DNA of 64,000 nt from Paracentrotus lividus. Taxonomy: Eukaryota > Echinodermata > Echinoidea > Camarodonta > Echinidae. Made by a program: the position numbers and the translations under genes. Below are positions 23,901-36,240 of this stretch, piece after piece (positions within the stretch are counted from its first letter, which is position 1; each line of letters starts with the position of its first letter). Below the pieces are notes generated by a model. It did not search any database, was not told the origin of the DNA, and worked only from the letters and a program-made list of their open reading frames with translations. The stretch spans positions 31,913,317 to 31,977,316 of the forward strand of contig CALNVZ010003433.1 of the NCBI GenBank assembly GCA_940671915.1, in the 5' to 3' direction.

Positions 23901-26900
23901 ATCCGCGGGAAGGGTTGAGGGAACATCCAAGATATACCCAAGATCCCAGAAAGTGAAAGCGGTGACAATCACATTCAAGAAAATTAGTAACGGAAGCAAC
24001 ATTAATGTCGCGTTGAGCCAGAAAAAAATATTCCACCTTTATGACGAACAGTGTATATACTTGATCTAATTGTCACTTGGTCTATTGATTATTTCAGGTG
24101 TAGATCCAGGAGCCCAGCGGGAAGCCCCCCCCCCCCACCCCCAGCAAAAAAAAATAATAAAAGGAAAAAAAGAGGAAAATGGTAGGAAAAAAACAGATTG
24201 CCGACCCGACTGACCAATCTGAACCCCCCCCCACCCCTCAAGTTATGCAAGTTTCTAATGAAGAGAGTGAGGATGGGGCTGCATACCCAACTCTGTTTTA
24301 TGCACATTAGTTTTGTTTTTATGTTGTTTTTTTTGTAAGCATTTCGTTTTCGATCATAATCGATTTATAATCAGCTTACGTTTTTTTTTTTGTTTGTTTT
24401 TTTTTTTGTGTGTGCGTGTGTTTTTCCAAGCTCAGGCTCCCCCTTCCTCATGATCAGTCCTATTTTCTGACAAAACACTTCACGCCCCCCCCCAAAAAAA
24501 AAATATTTTCCTACCCGAAGCCTAACATCCGTAATTTGTATACAGTTATTTCTAAAGTGGATGCCCAAAACGAATTTGAATTCACCAGAAAGGATGAGGG
24601 ATTTATATGAATGGACGAATTTGAGGCGAACATGACGAATGCGACTGCTCTCAACAGCAATTCGTCGGGCGCAATTTGCAATTGGGATTGAACGGTGTTG
24701 ATTTTGGCTACACATAAACGAATTTCATTGCAGATTTGTAATGCGATCACATTCCGGACAAAGCGCTCGAAAGAAATGTCAATTGATCGGAGATATGTTT
24801 AAACTTACCGGGAAAACCTATAATAATATTTGTAAATTATCAACATAATGCGGTAAAATTACAATTATTGGCATCGAGAAAGATACTTGTTAAAAAAAAG
24901 TTGAATTAACGTCATTGCAATACAGGGCAAATTTCCTTGGCAAGACATTGATCTTTTAGGGGCGCTGCCGCCTTTTCCTCGAACATGTAAAACTTTAGGA
25001 GAAATGTGAACGTGACCACATCAGTTATGGCACATTGAATAAGATTGTATTTTTTTCGTTTTCTTTCTTTTTTTCTTTTTTTTTCTTCTCTTTCTTTTTT
25101 TTTTTTTTTTTTTGGGGGGGGACGGCCGCTACCGATAGTATGGGGTGTAGGTTGCCATGTATATTTTTATTGTGCTCCCCTTCGTAAAAAAAAAAAAAAA
25201 AAAAAAAAAGAACCGGGGAAAATCGATCAGATCTATGCCCAACTGTTCTCGTCAAGTAAGAAGTCTTAGGCTAATTGCAAATGATTTTTAACAGTTGACT
25301 AAGGCATTAATGAATACTTTTTTGAAGCTTTATAAATTTTTTACGTTTAATCTTTACCTGATATCTGGATAAGAAGACAATGACTTTTCACACACTTTTG
25401 TTGGGTCTGTGTCGGACTCTCTACAAGCCTTCATTATTTTTTCATCATTCATTAAGTTTCGTACTGTGTGCCTTTTTTCTTCATTTTTTAGGGCTTAGAT
25501 AATTAAAAGGAGTTTTGAAAATAATAGTGATAGAGCTAATTTGTATTCGATATATGATTGATTTCCCCTGTCCTGGATTTATACATTCGCATATGAATTC
25601 GATGCAATTCAAAATGCGTATCGGTTGCGATTTACTCTTGTAACAATTTCATTTTAACGAGATATACCTAGGAAAAGGGACCATCATCGGTAATCTTGCA
25701 GTGTGATGCATGAGTGCCAAATTGACCCGGATGCTATGGTGTCCTTTTTCATAATCGATGATTTTTCTCCTCTATGATTCACGAATCCTCCTGTATTGAG
25801 AGCAGAGCGTACTGGGGAATGTCCGCGTCGAGGGGTCCGACGTAAATAGGTCAGTGTCGTAATTTTCCTATATAAAACATTAATCTCTTTAAACAATTTG
25901 ATTTAGCGCAGTGCGGAACTAAAAGATTTTAAAAAGGGGGGGGGGATGATATATTATAATATCTATGCACTAGTTCAAATGATCGATTTCATTATTATAT
26001 TTTTTCTTGAGAGGTGAGATATCAGCGGGACAGGAAGTATGACAATTCTGGAGTGGGTGGGAGGATAGACGGGGTGGGGACCGACGGGCATTCGGAATTA
26101 GGCATACGGAGATACCAGACCAGCTTTTTTACGCCCATTGGGTGCAAACCTTTCTCACAAAGTTCTCTTAGTGTCGTCCATCCGTACATAGGCTTCCTAA
26201 AGGCCTTTTTCTACTAAGGCGGGAGATGCTTGTGCTATACTACGTAGAAGCTATATAAGAGGTTAAGAGATCGTGAGAGCTACTTAATGCCATCACACCA
26301 TCTGTAATTACGGACGACGCTAGTCATCAATAAATCATAAACAAGCTATAGCAGCACAGGTTCCCGTCAACGTTCTCACCGGAATAATCATATGCAATCG
26401 GTCGAAGAAGCTGAATACCTCTGGGCCATTTGCACCCCAACCAATAATTAGACTCACTGCTAAGTGCTATAGAAATAAGCACTAAATTTAACGAAAAGTC
26501 TTTATTGACTAAGAAGCGTCTCCAGGATACATTATTGTTGGAAATCATGGCGCGGAGAATAATGAATGTAGATTAAAGACAGACGACTTTCAACTCGGCG
26601 CTCGCTATAACTGAACCCGAAAACACTAAAACATTAAGGCATAACAGTTCCATCGCCCGCAATAACCCACTGAAAAAATGGAGGGTCAAACCAATAGTTT
26701 AGGTAACACCCATGTTTAAGGTGGCGCTAATAAGTTCTTCGCCATAAATTTTTGTCACCGGCATATGGATAACCTGAATCATAAACACTAATAAAATATT
26801 ATTCCAGACGCAGTTATTAATAAAAACTTTCACAAGGATGCATAGGCTAACCAATATTCAGGTGTATAATTGAGAAACTAGTCTATGTAAAATTAATATA

Positions 26901-27024
26901 TTAAAACCTGATTTAAAATGTTTGACCTCTGTCATTGTTTTACCATAGATATGAAAACCACTTTGAACCAGTTCCTATGGCATGTGTGTGCGAAAGGTCG
27001 GCATCTGGAATGAGAATCAACTAA
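20219..27024 (+). CDS. Interleukin-17-like secreted cytokine (third exon not located)
   Basis: IL-17 family cytokines are secreted cystine-knot dimers that signal through IL-17 receptors in innate immunity. Exon 1 (20219-20230) encodes MEKL; an in-frame upstream ATG at 20204 would add five residues. Exon 2 (20864-21240, phase 2 end) gives a hydrophobic signal segment ([20 protein letters not shown]), then a Cys-containing N-terminal region and the family hallmark [14 protein letters not shown]-glycosylation sites occur (NVS, NAT, NTT, NFT). The last exon (26949-27024, after ACCATAG) starts with YE, has the terminal VPMACVC and ends in TAA. The exon carrying P-x-D-I and C-x-C-x2-C should lie between 21241 and 26948, but I found no convincing copy. 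It may be too diverged, lost, or disrupted by the repeats in that intron. No long pro-domain or furin site is present, unlike the other two genes. Confidence 0.82.
21690..25015. repeat. Repeat-loaded intron with degenerate inverted ends
   Basis: Short matched inverted blocks occur at both sides: TTCACATTTCTCC at 21704 against its inverse near 25000, and TATAGGTTTTCCCGGT at 21878 against its inverse near 24812. Between them are AATTCGTTTATGTGC-like short repeats (21960-22110), a foldback at 23085-23890 and homopolymer runs. This may be one old large element invaded by others. The blocks are too short for a firm boundary. Confidence 0.4.
23085..23890. repeat. Foldback with a 111-bp tandem duplication in its left arm
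   Basis: 23182-23292 and 23293-23403 are near-perfect direct copies (CCCCCTCAGTCCTACCCCAG start, step 111 bp). An inverted, more diverged copy follows at ~23690-23890, again with TTTAAATTAAATCTA and GTCTAGGGGAGGGG-type text. The copies lie inside intron 2 of the IL-17-like gene. Short frames here are fragments of the repeat. Confidence 0.85.
25020..26948. other. Distal part of the long IL-17 intron
   Basis: Contains T and A homopolymer tracts (25040-25115 and 25185-25210) and no recognised element. Frames at 25684-25896 (minus) and 26014-26217 (plus) were examined as possible IL-17 exon 3 and not accepted. Confidence 0.4.
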
Positions 27025-28640
27025 GTACGGCTTAATATAATTTTTTTTGTTTTGTTTTGTTTTTTAAATATGTACCTGGCTGCCAAAAGCTCCTTCTGTC
27101 CTACCTCAACACGAGCAGAAACATGTCCGTTGTGAATGGTTGCAATCTCAGCCAAATATAGATCACGATAACTACCCCTCCCCTTAAAAAAAATAAATAA
27201 AAAAGGTCATCAGGACCCCATGGTGTCAAAACTTTGATATATATGGTCAAAGCCAATGCAAAATAATATTTCTAGAGTAAAATATATACCCCTTCAACAT
27301 GTTTAGCACAAACAGTGTATGACAGAAAATGAAAAGTTGCAATGGCGCCCTCTGAAAAGAGCTTGGTGGCAATAATTAAATGGACGGATGATCATCAAAA
27401 ACCAAAGTATGCCAATCATGTAATCAAAATTCATAGCGGTATTCAAAGGATGAGAGGCAATAAAATAAAATTCTTTTATAATCCTTTTGGTTGGACTGTT
27501 TAGCCTAATAATAAATCAAGGATTACACACCCAGCAAGTAAATCATCTAATCCGAGCTTTACTAATGTTTTACTTTAACACTTTCTTGAAAGAAATAAAG
27601 TAGTTTTTTTCCTTGCCAATACTGGTATTTGAATATCTGAATATAAAAATAACAACATTTTATAATCCTTTTTGTTGGACTGTTTCGCCTAATAAGATAC
27701 AAGGATAAGACACTCAGTAAGTAAATCATCTAATCGGAGCCTTTCTAATGATTTACTTAAACACTTTCTTGACAGAAATAAAGTTGTGGTTTTTTTTTGC
27801 CAATACTAGTATTTGAGTCTCTGAATATAAGAACAGCCAAAGCCCACGGTGGTTTATTTCGAATGAATTAAAACAAAAAGCATATCTTTCTTTTTCTCCA
27901 ATAATATTTTACTATGGCATGTGATGCAACATCGTAAATACTATTTTAAGAGCCTATCGTTATTATAATAAAAATTCAGTTCACTTGTTTAGAGTTATTT
28001 TGTTTGGTGGATTTGGTAGTGTATGTAGATATTGGTCCAACTAAGGTGCTATGATATGAACGTAAGAATGGAGTTTGGGTCAATTTTCAGGGTTTCATTA
28101 ATACATGAGATAGCCTCATGTATGGGCAACATAATATTTCAAGTTTATATCAATTTGGCCGAAAATGGACTTGAGCCGTTTTCATATTCACATATTTTTA
28201 TATAAGTATATACGTTAAACAAAACTAGTGTACTTAAATTTTATGCACACTAATTTGGTAAATAACTTATATCTACAAAGATAATAATTAACATCATGCT
28301 TGAAAGTAGTAGTCCATTAGAAGTTTTGACGGGATTAAATATTCCAGGACTCCGGGTGATGATGTGTAAGAGGAATGGATACGCACATAGTTTTTAAACA
28401 AGTATTATTATACGCCTATTCAAACTATTTTCACTATTCTTATCTTTCTGAACAATCTTCTGACTGTACTATTGTCTAATTTAGATAAAAACAACATTAA
28501 AAGTGAAATAACTCGTTTCGTCTTTTTACTACAGATTTTCATTTACGTAACGGTCGACGTTATGATGATGATGATAATGACAATAATGTAATTGGGGATA
28601 ATAATAATGATAATAATAAGAATAGTTAACACCAAGGTGA
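27025..28640. other. 3' flank of the IL-17-like gene
   Basis: Probable 3' UTR at the start; an A-rich AAATAAATAAAA tract near 27190 could include a polyadenylation signal. A direct duplication at 27472-27838 is listed separately. No further gene was recognised. Confidence 0.4.
27472..27838. repeat. Tandem duplication, ~185-bp unit
   Basis: 27472-27656 and 27657-27838 are diverged direct copies. They share TTTTATAATCCTTTT, TTGGACTGTTT, AGTAAATCATCTAATC and GCCAATACT(G/A)GTATTTGA in order. Confidence 0.85.
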
Positions 28641-28650
28641 ATGTATTAAG

Positions 28651-28698
<48 letters not shown>

Positions 28699-29135
28699 TG
28701 CCATTTCATTGATGGCATTGTCATTAAAATATAACTATTCTAAATGTCCCATTGGAGTACTTCCCAAATAATATTTAGCGTTGCCACTGCCAACCGTTTT
28801 CACTCCTGAGAGTCCAGAGTAACAAGTTCATATGTGTCAGCTGCTGAGGAAAGACTAATATAAACAAAATGCGTTGGTGTAGAGATACTAGTGAGATTAT
28901 ATGAGAGAGGGAGATGTGGATGAACGTTTGTGGCCAAAAAAAGTGAGCGTGATTTAAAGAGTGAGAAATAGAATATCATTAGTATAGCTATAGCGAGCAG
29001 TTGTGTGTGTGTGTGTGTGTGTTGTGTGTGGCTGTGTGTTGTGTGTGTTTGTGTGTGTGAGTGATTGATTGTGCATGTGATGCTGTTTGTCGTGATTGAC
29101 TGTGGGGTGAGTGTGTGTGGTGTGTGTGTGTGTGG
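28651..29135. repeat. (AT)n and (TG)n microsatellites
   Basis: (AT)n occupies about 28657-28700. TG-rich simple sequence runs from ~29000 to 29135 with interruptions. The His/Thr-rich minus-strand frames across it are composition artefacts. Confidence 0.9.
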
Positions 29136-32100
29136 CTGGGGCGTGCGGTGTGGTGTTGTGTACGTGATGAGAGAAAGAATTAGCATAAGCAAATAATAAT
29201 GATACGAATAATCGCAAAGCGTAGATAATGATAAATATATACAAATTATACTAAAGATCCCTATCACAAAACTAATCCAAATTGTTCTTTTTTTGTTTTT
29301 TTTACTTATGACATAGACATTCGTAACATGATTGACTATTTCATTAATGTATATATGTGTTGTCTTTCAATTCATCCGTACTATTTCATTTACTAAATGA
29401 CTCTTATTGAAATCGACCAAAGTTGGTTAAATTGAAGAGAGACCTGAAATGGAACTAAACACACTTGACGTTCAAGTACTCTCATCTTGAAAGAGAAAAA
29501 CTTCCGATTTCAATATAATGGATTAGTATAACAATAAAACCGTATAAAACAAAAATACTATCTGCACAACGTGACATCTATTCTGAGTACGACCTGTTTC
29601 GAACCTCCAATTACTGGCGAAAAATGAGAAATTTTGTTGGTTGTTTCATGCTGAGCGAACAAGTATTTACTGCGTCAAACACAACCCAATTGTTTTCTTC
29701 GTAATAAAACTGCTGTCAAGTGCAGACAGCACAGCATCCGAATGTACCAATGAGCGGGAGAACTTATATATTTCAGATATAACGCATAGTAGAATTAGTT
29801 CTTGTTTTCTCAATATTTTCCTTAATGACAGTTTCTAAGTGTTTAGGGGCCGTCACACTGAAGGTCGTCTTTACACGATTCTGCCGTCTTTAAAAAAAGC
29901 TGAACGGGATTTGTCGGGTTGGAACTGTATAACTTATAAAAAAATAATTCTGAATACGATACTAAGCAAGTCATAAATAGTCTCCGTTACGGGTTCAATT
30001 CGCTTTATACGCGTCTCGCAATACGTTGTTATCTAGTTCAGACTGAGTAAACGACTCGTTTCCTCTATACCGTCGTAGCACGTCCAAACTTCATCTATAA
30101 AGTGCTTACGCACAATGAAAATAGTATCCCATTTCGATACGTCTCCTCGTAGATTAGAGTATACTGTCGTAAGAAGTTGCATACGTGTAATATTAGAATG
30201 CGGAAGCCTAGTCGATTTTGAACATAGAAAAAAAAATCGGAGATCCTTCGTCTCGCCGTCGGCCTCGCCAAGTCGTTAAACGAGATGTAAACGGGCTGTA
30301 TCAGATTTCTAAAAGTCTGACACGTTCAAGTCCGTGTGTAAACAGATTGAGCCCTTCACACAATGGAACTACCCAAAAACGTCATGAAACGCTCAGTGTG
30401 AGGTTGAATATGACATGCCGTCTGTGTTAAAAATTGAAACGTATTGCTATCCTCAAGTCTCCGTGCATAGAGTCTTGAGCAATGAAAATAGTTCCAAGTA
30501 CTCACAGTCCGTGTGTACATAGATTAAGCCGTTCTGCAATAATTCAATAACAGTGTAAGAATGTTCAGTTGTAGTAGTAAGCGAATAGATCAGCTGTAAT
30601 TGCCAATACATTAATTGTTAACTATACAATTACAGAAATCTGCACAATATTTTAAATGAAACGAAAATGCCATTGTCCGAAAAAGATCCGTACATTAATT
30701 TTAAATTATATCTGATTAAATGATCAGAACGTTCATACGTCACCATATCGTCCATCACGTCTCTGCTCGCCTTGCACAGTCCGTTGGTATCTAGTAAAAT
30801 CGGGTGAAAATACCGCTCCACGAAACAGAGCTCCGTCTAAAACAATCCAAACCCATCCCAGTTAGTGCCACGCTCTTCAATCAGTTCCAACTCCGTTTCC
30901 AAATGCATTTTCGTTCGCGGACCTAACTAGTTTAGGTCGTTTTAATCCGTGCAAAATCCGCCTTACTCGTTGACGTCGACTAAAACGCCTCCAAAAATTC
31001 ATCTCGTGCTTACTTCGTCATTATCCGTGCTAGAAACGTGTGAACGCAAATCGTGCCCGTGTCGCCATAAAAAAACCCTAGCCCTTTATCCAGACCTCAT
31101 TCGCGTCTTCGTACTTCAAGCTGAAAGTGAATATCAACCGGTTGAAGGACGTTCCAGCACATCTTAAACGATCAAGTAACGTGCAATTTCGTGCAGTACT
31201 CCATCTCGTTTCAGTAGGCGGATGAGGTGGGCAATAACGCCCTAGGAGCCTAGGGGACGAACTTCTCAAAGCTGACATCAAAAGATTGTCTTTCTATAAA
31301 ATGATTGCAGTAAATGAGGCATTGCTGCACAATTTACCACGAAGTTCATCGAAAAAAAATCAATACCTACAGAGGGGGTGCCAATTCGAAAAATTGGTAC
31401 CCCCTGATGTAGGAGTATTCTGCCTTGGGGAAATATGTGAACCGCATGGTGGTGGGCAAAAAGGACCATAATTGCTGACCCTGGGAGAAATTTGGTGTGG
31501 CTGCGCATACCCTCTAGATTCAAAAGTACAATTTATTTGCCAACTTTGGAATCAAATTTGACAAATCAGTCCCCAAGGAGTTGATTTATTCCTTACGGGC
31601 AGAACGGTACCTCCATAATAGGTACCATGTTTGCCCCAGAACAAAATATGTACACGGAGTCATATTGAGCCGCGAAACTAGTGGGGCAAAACGACTTTTC
31701 CGATATTTATTTCAAGCTCATTTTGCCTGGAATTATGAGAGATGGAAATTTATTGATCGATGTTTATATCAAGCTTACAATAAAACCGTCAGGGAAATAT
31801 CGATTTTATAGTCTTGGCTCCTACGCGTACGTCATTCAGATACCAGCTTGAGAATCGTGCCGTCTATGCCCACCTTCCCCTACGTTGCTACCGCCGTTAA
31901 ATTGGAGAGATGAGCGCTCCGTATTTGTTTGTGAACATCTTTTTAAAATCTCGACCGGATGCAGCCAGTGAAAGTTCGGTAAACAACGAAGAATATTACT
32001 ATCTCCAATCGTGCATTTACACACAGACTATGGCCCGTTCGCAAATTTGCAAGGACTAGTATAGATTACGAGCGCTCAGTGGACGGGTATTAGTTTGTTG

Positions 32101-32440
32101 TGTGTGTGTGTTGTTGCTCATCGTATAGTTATACAAAGAAAGAAAAAAATTCATATATCTAACTCATGCACGCGAACGCTTCAAAATATAGCCCAAAAAT
32201 ATATTAAAAGGGAATCTACCTCTCCGCCTCCTTAAGTAAGAGTGGTTGGTGGGTGGTGTGTGGAATGGGTGCGCATATGCGATGTTCTCAGTTAGCGATA
32301 TGACGCATAAATAGGCATTAAAGATATTCGACCACCATAAACGAGTTCTTACAAAAGTGTTCACAAGCAAATAAAAGCAATTAAATCAAATTTGAGTCAG
32401 TTAAATAAGTGTTTGTTGGCATGTAAAGCATGTAATTTCT
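29136..32440. other. Repeat-like, no gene recognised
   Basis: From 29850 the sequence GGGGCCGTCACACTGAAGG resembles the end of short DNA transposons (compare 58627), but no matching inverse end was found. Words such as AGTCCGTGTGTAAACAGATT (30330) and AGTCCGTGTGTACATAGATT (30507) are repeated, which suggests internal duplication. Around 31365-31415 there is a short palindrome with GGGGGTGCCAATT and AATTGGTACCCCC. Frames are short and unfamiliar. Confidence 0.4.
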
Positions 32441-33330
32441 CTCCCCATCAAACACCCCCAACTCCACACACACAACCCACACACACACCAGCACACACAA
32501 CACACACACACAGAAAGCCACACACGACTAGCACACAATACCATAGCATCCTGCACCGCAAACACGACTCTCTATCTCTCTCCTCTCTCCCCCTCGTATT
32601 GCTCTAAAACTCTATTATCGTATAAAATGGTGTCTTAAAGCTAATTTTTCTTTTCTTAAGCAATTTCAAAGGAAAAGTATGAATGCCCCTAGAAAAGTTT
32701 ATCCTCATAAAATGACATGAAGATTCTGTTCCTTTCCTTTCCCACCTTTATTCTCTGAATTTTTTGTAGATAAGTAGAACGGATATATCTTCATTTTCAT
32801 GAGGACATTTAATTGTATGGTGACATTTGAGAAAAGACATTTAATACATATACAGCTGAACTATAGAACGATGATAACACATCTGAAGAAAATTGATAAC
32901 ATCAACTAATGCGAGAAAAGAACCTACACTAGAAAATCATATAAAAAGGAAAACCAATTCTAAACCCAAATCCTATACATATTCGAAAAGGAATACCCTC
33001 TCGCATCCTTGGTACCTTTGTGTTTTATATCTTACGCATTGGATAACACGTGCGCATATGTTGTGCGAACATGAATTCGAATGTGCAAAACTGGGGTAAA
33101 ATCAAAAACAACAAGTTGATTAGTAATTACGCAGATGCGATATAATGCCCGCCACTAATTATAAAAAATCCCATATATCGCACAGAAAGAAAAAACAAAG
33201 TCAATTCTCTGTATTCCCGTACAATTATACAACCAAAATATGTAAAAGCTACAGAAAATGTTTCGCAAAATAATAAAAAAAAAGAAATGCTTCTTACAAG
33301 CTATGAAATAGTAATAAATGAAAAATTACA
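32441..33330. other. CA-rich stretch and non-coding sequence
   Basis: An interrupted CA-repeat lies at 32460-32525, followed by plain AT-rich sequence. No gene was recognised. Confidence 0.5.
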
Positions 33331-34720
33331 AGAGAAGGTTGAAGGATAGCATTTTTAAGCAATGTACAATATAGGTCAAAATATCAAGGTCAAATGAGGT
33401 CAAAGTAAAACCGTAGAAGTTTGTAGTCCTCACCTAGTCAGTATTCATTAAGCAAAACAAATAATCGAATATCGATGAAAAATGCGAAGGGAGTAGCATT
33501 TTGTAACGCAATGTACAATATGGTTTAAAAAATCAGGGTCAAAGTGGTAGAAGAAGATAGAATTCTGTGAAGAGTTTTTGAAAGCATCACTAAGTCATCA
33601 TATAAACTAACATAATGAAATCGGATGAAAAATAGCGAAACGGATAGCAGTATTGTAAGCCAATGTACAATATTAGGTAAATTAAAATCAAGGCAAAGGC
33701 AAATGGGGTCAAAAGTCAAAATCCGTTAGAAAATTTTGGTAGTCCTCACCGTAGGTATATCATGAAAGCAAACAATAATCGAAACGGATAAAAATTCGAA
33801 GGAGTAGCATTGTAACCAATGTAGGGCCTTAGCAAATAGTCAAAAATCAAGGTCAAAGGTCAAGGTCAATATGCAAATATCCGTAGAGTTTTGTAGTCCA
33901 CCCATGGCTGATATCAAAAGCAAACAATCGAGAATGGATATAAAATGGCGTAAGGAGTAACATTTGTCAACAATGTACAATAAAGTCAAAAATCAAGATC
34001 AAAGAATAGGGTAATAGCAAAATCGTGATTGAATGTAGTCTCTCACGCTATAGCTATTCATAAAGCAAACAACACTGAAAATCGGAGAAAAAATAGCGAG
34101 GAGAGCATTTTGTAACCAATGTACAGAATAGGTGAAAAAATCAAGGCAAGTCAATAGGGGTCAATATAAAACCGGTAGGAAGTTTGTAGTCTCACCTAGT
34201 GGCAAATCAGTGATGAAGCAAATCAAACTTGAAATCGGATGAAAAATAGCGATAGGAGTAGCATTTTGTAACGCAAGGTACAATATATCAACCAAATCAA
34301 GGTCATAAGGCAAAAGGGGTCAAAAGCAAAATTCCGTAGAAGTTTTAGCCTGCAACCTAGTGCAATCATAAAGCAATACAAAATCGAAATTGGAAAATAA
34401 TAGCGAAGGAGTCATTTGTAACCAATTAGGCCTACAATATAAGTCAAGAAATCAAAGGTAGAAGGTCAAACAGGTCAAAAGTCAAAATTTCCGTGAGGGA
34501 AGTTTGTAGTCTCACCGCAGGCTATACATAAAGCAAACAAAAATCGAATGGATGAGAATAGCGAAGGAGTAGCATTTGTAACCAAATGTAACAATAAGGC
34601 AAAAATCAGGTCATAGGTCAAGTCAAATCCTGTGAAAAATTGAAGCCAATCACCTAGGCTATCATATAAAGCTAACGAATCGAAAATTCGGATAAAAATG
34701 TCGAGGGATAGCAAAATAAG
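33330..34720. repeat. ~150-bp minisatellite rich in (TCA)AGGTCA half-sites, about nine units
   Basis: Units recur at about 33383, 33528, 33690, 33847, 33993, 34142, 34298, 34450 and 34600, with steps of 145-162 bp. Each reads in order: AATGTACAATA, AAAATCAAGGTCA, a second (A/G)GGTCAAA, CCGTAGAAGTTTGTAGTC, CACCTAG, AAAGCAAACAA, AATCGGATGAAAAATAGCG and GGAGTAGCATTTTGTAAC. Single-base indels distinguish almost every unit. The array ends in ACGGACGGATGATGACACAC-type sequence and a CGTACGGAGCCCGCTTCAT tail. Confidence 0.9.
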
Positions 34721-35099
34721 ATTTTGATCACAATACCGGAACCACGTGACGACACGGACGGATGATGACACACACACACACATACCACGTACGGAGCCCG
34801 CTTCATAGTCCCGCTGCTGCGAAACGTTCGCGGGACAAACTAATAACTACAAAAAACAACTTCCATCCTAATTAATAATGCAAACTTTAACACGAATATG
34901 TTGAGCCAAATTAAGGCGAAGGGTTATGAACAATGATCGAGCTACTTTTGGAGAGGAAAATGAGATAGATATTAGAGTAAGCATGAGTGAGCACACGTCA
35001 AAGACAAAAATAGTACACTTTTTAATAAGTAGAGAGCCTTTTTAGGTCTGTCAGTATAGTTTACTTTTTATGTTTGACTATCATTGGATTACTTAAAGA

Positions 35100-36240
35100 A
35101 TCAATCTAATTTTACAAACAGAAATCTAGTTTGAGAACTATACCACACCCTCGCCAAGTATTGCTCAAAACATTTCTTTAAAATTAGCTACTTATTTCAT
35201 GAGGAGTGCTTTTTGTAGTCTTTCGTTGTTTTCAATTTCATCCCCCCTTGCCACAATCGAAATCCATTCGCAAACAATCGTCGCGTTTCCATCCAAGCGA
35301 AATCCAACACACAATAAATACCAGAAAGATGCGGAGTAGTTACCTCAGAATAGTAAATAATTGGGGTTATAAATGGTTCTTTTATGCAATTTCTAATGTG
35401 TAAAGTTATTTTTTTAACTCAACCGTATAAGCACCATGTAATACGAGTGATCAAAAAAACGCTAGACACCAGAAAAATGTCAAAAAAAGAAAAAACCAAT
35501 TAAGAACTACAAAATATTATAAATATCTAAAGAATAACTTCTCCGCTACATTTGCTCGACATCTGATGGTGTTTACGGATCGTGAACACGTACGCATTTG
35601 TTCAACAGTTATTTCGAATTGGGCAAAGATGGGAATAAAATAAAACAACAAAGCGGACAAAAAGGCAACTCATGCCAAAAAAATAGAATACTATTCAAAG
35701 GAAAAAATGTTTTTACTATACTAACTTGTAAGTGTTGATCAGTTACGACTAGACTTGTAAAAATTAGAGATCGCTAGTTAATGCCACCAATGAGTACACA
35801 TCAAAGAGTAAATGTTCACTGACAACCAAAAGAGCCCGTAAACTTTGAAGTGAATATGCTTTGACGTGACACTACATTCTACTCATTCACACAAATATTT
35901 GATCGATTTGTACAACACCCCTGCCAAATCATCGTAGCGGCAAGACATTTCGTTAAAAAAATATCCTATTATTATATCAGATTGGAGGTTGCCTTTTGAT
36001 AGCTGATTTGTGTTTTACTTTACTCCAACTTTTGCACAATCGGATTACAATTTCACTAAAAGAATGTCGCTGTGCATCAAGCGAAAGATGTAACACACAA
36101 AATGCGTACCGAATAGAACTGCGAAAGAGTCTAATCTTGTGAAAATATGATAATAATTGGTGTTTGTATAATTAGGTTTCCTTTTATATGCATTTATCTA
36201 GGTGCTATGCTTTTTCTGACTCAACTCGGTATAGTAATGT
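35100..36240. repeat. Old direct duplication, ~780-bp step
   Basis: Blocks at about 35145-35430 recur, diverged, at 35910-36235 in the same order: CACACCC...GCCAA, CAT TTC(T/G)TTAAAA, CACAATCG, CCA(T)CAAGCGAAA, AACACACAA and ACTCAAC(C/T)(C)GTATA. No coding potential was recognised in either copy. Assignment is by eye and moderate. Confidence 0.45.

Noticed and set aside
25684..25896. Minus-strand frame with [12 protein letters not shown] text in another frame
   Set aside because: On the wrong strand for the gene, needs frame changes, and lacks the cysteine pattern. Probably chance.
26014..26217. Candidate third exon of the IL-17-like gene (IGCKPF resembles the GCMPI block)
   Set aside because: The upstream part lacks the cysteines of C-x-C-x2-C and the P-x-D-I motif, and the splice signals are weak.
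28800..29267. 155-codon minus frame, His/Thr-rich
   Set aside because: Translation of a TG/CA microsatellite.
33330..34720. CRISPR-like array
   Set aside because: Units are ~150 bp and repeated throughout their length, not short repeats with unique spacers; the host is eukaryotic.
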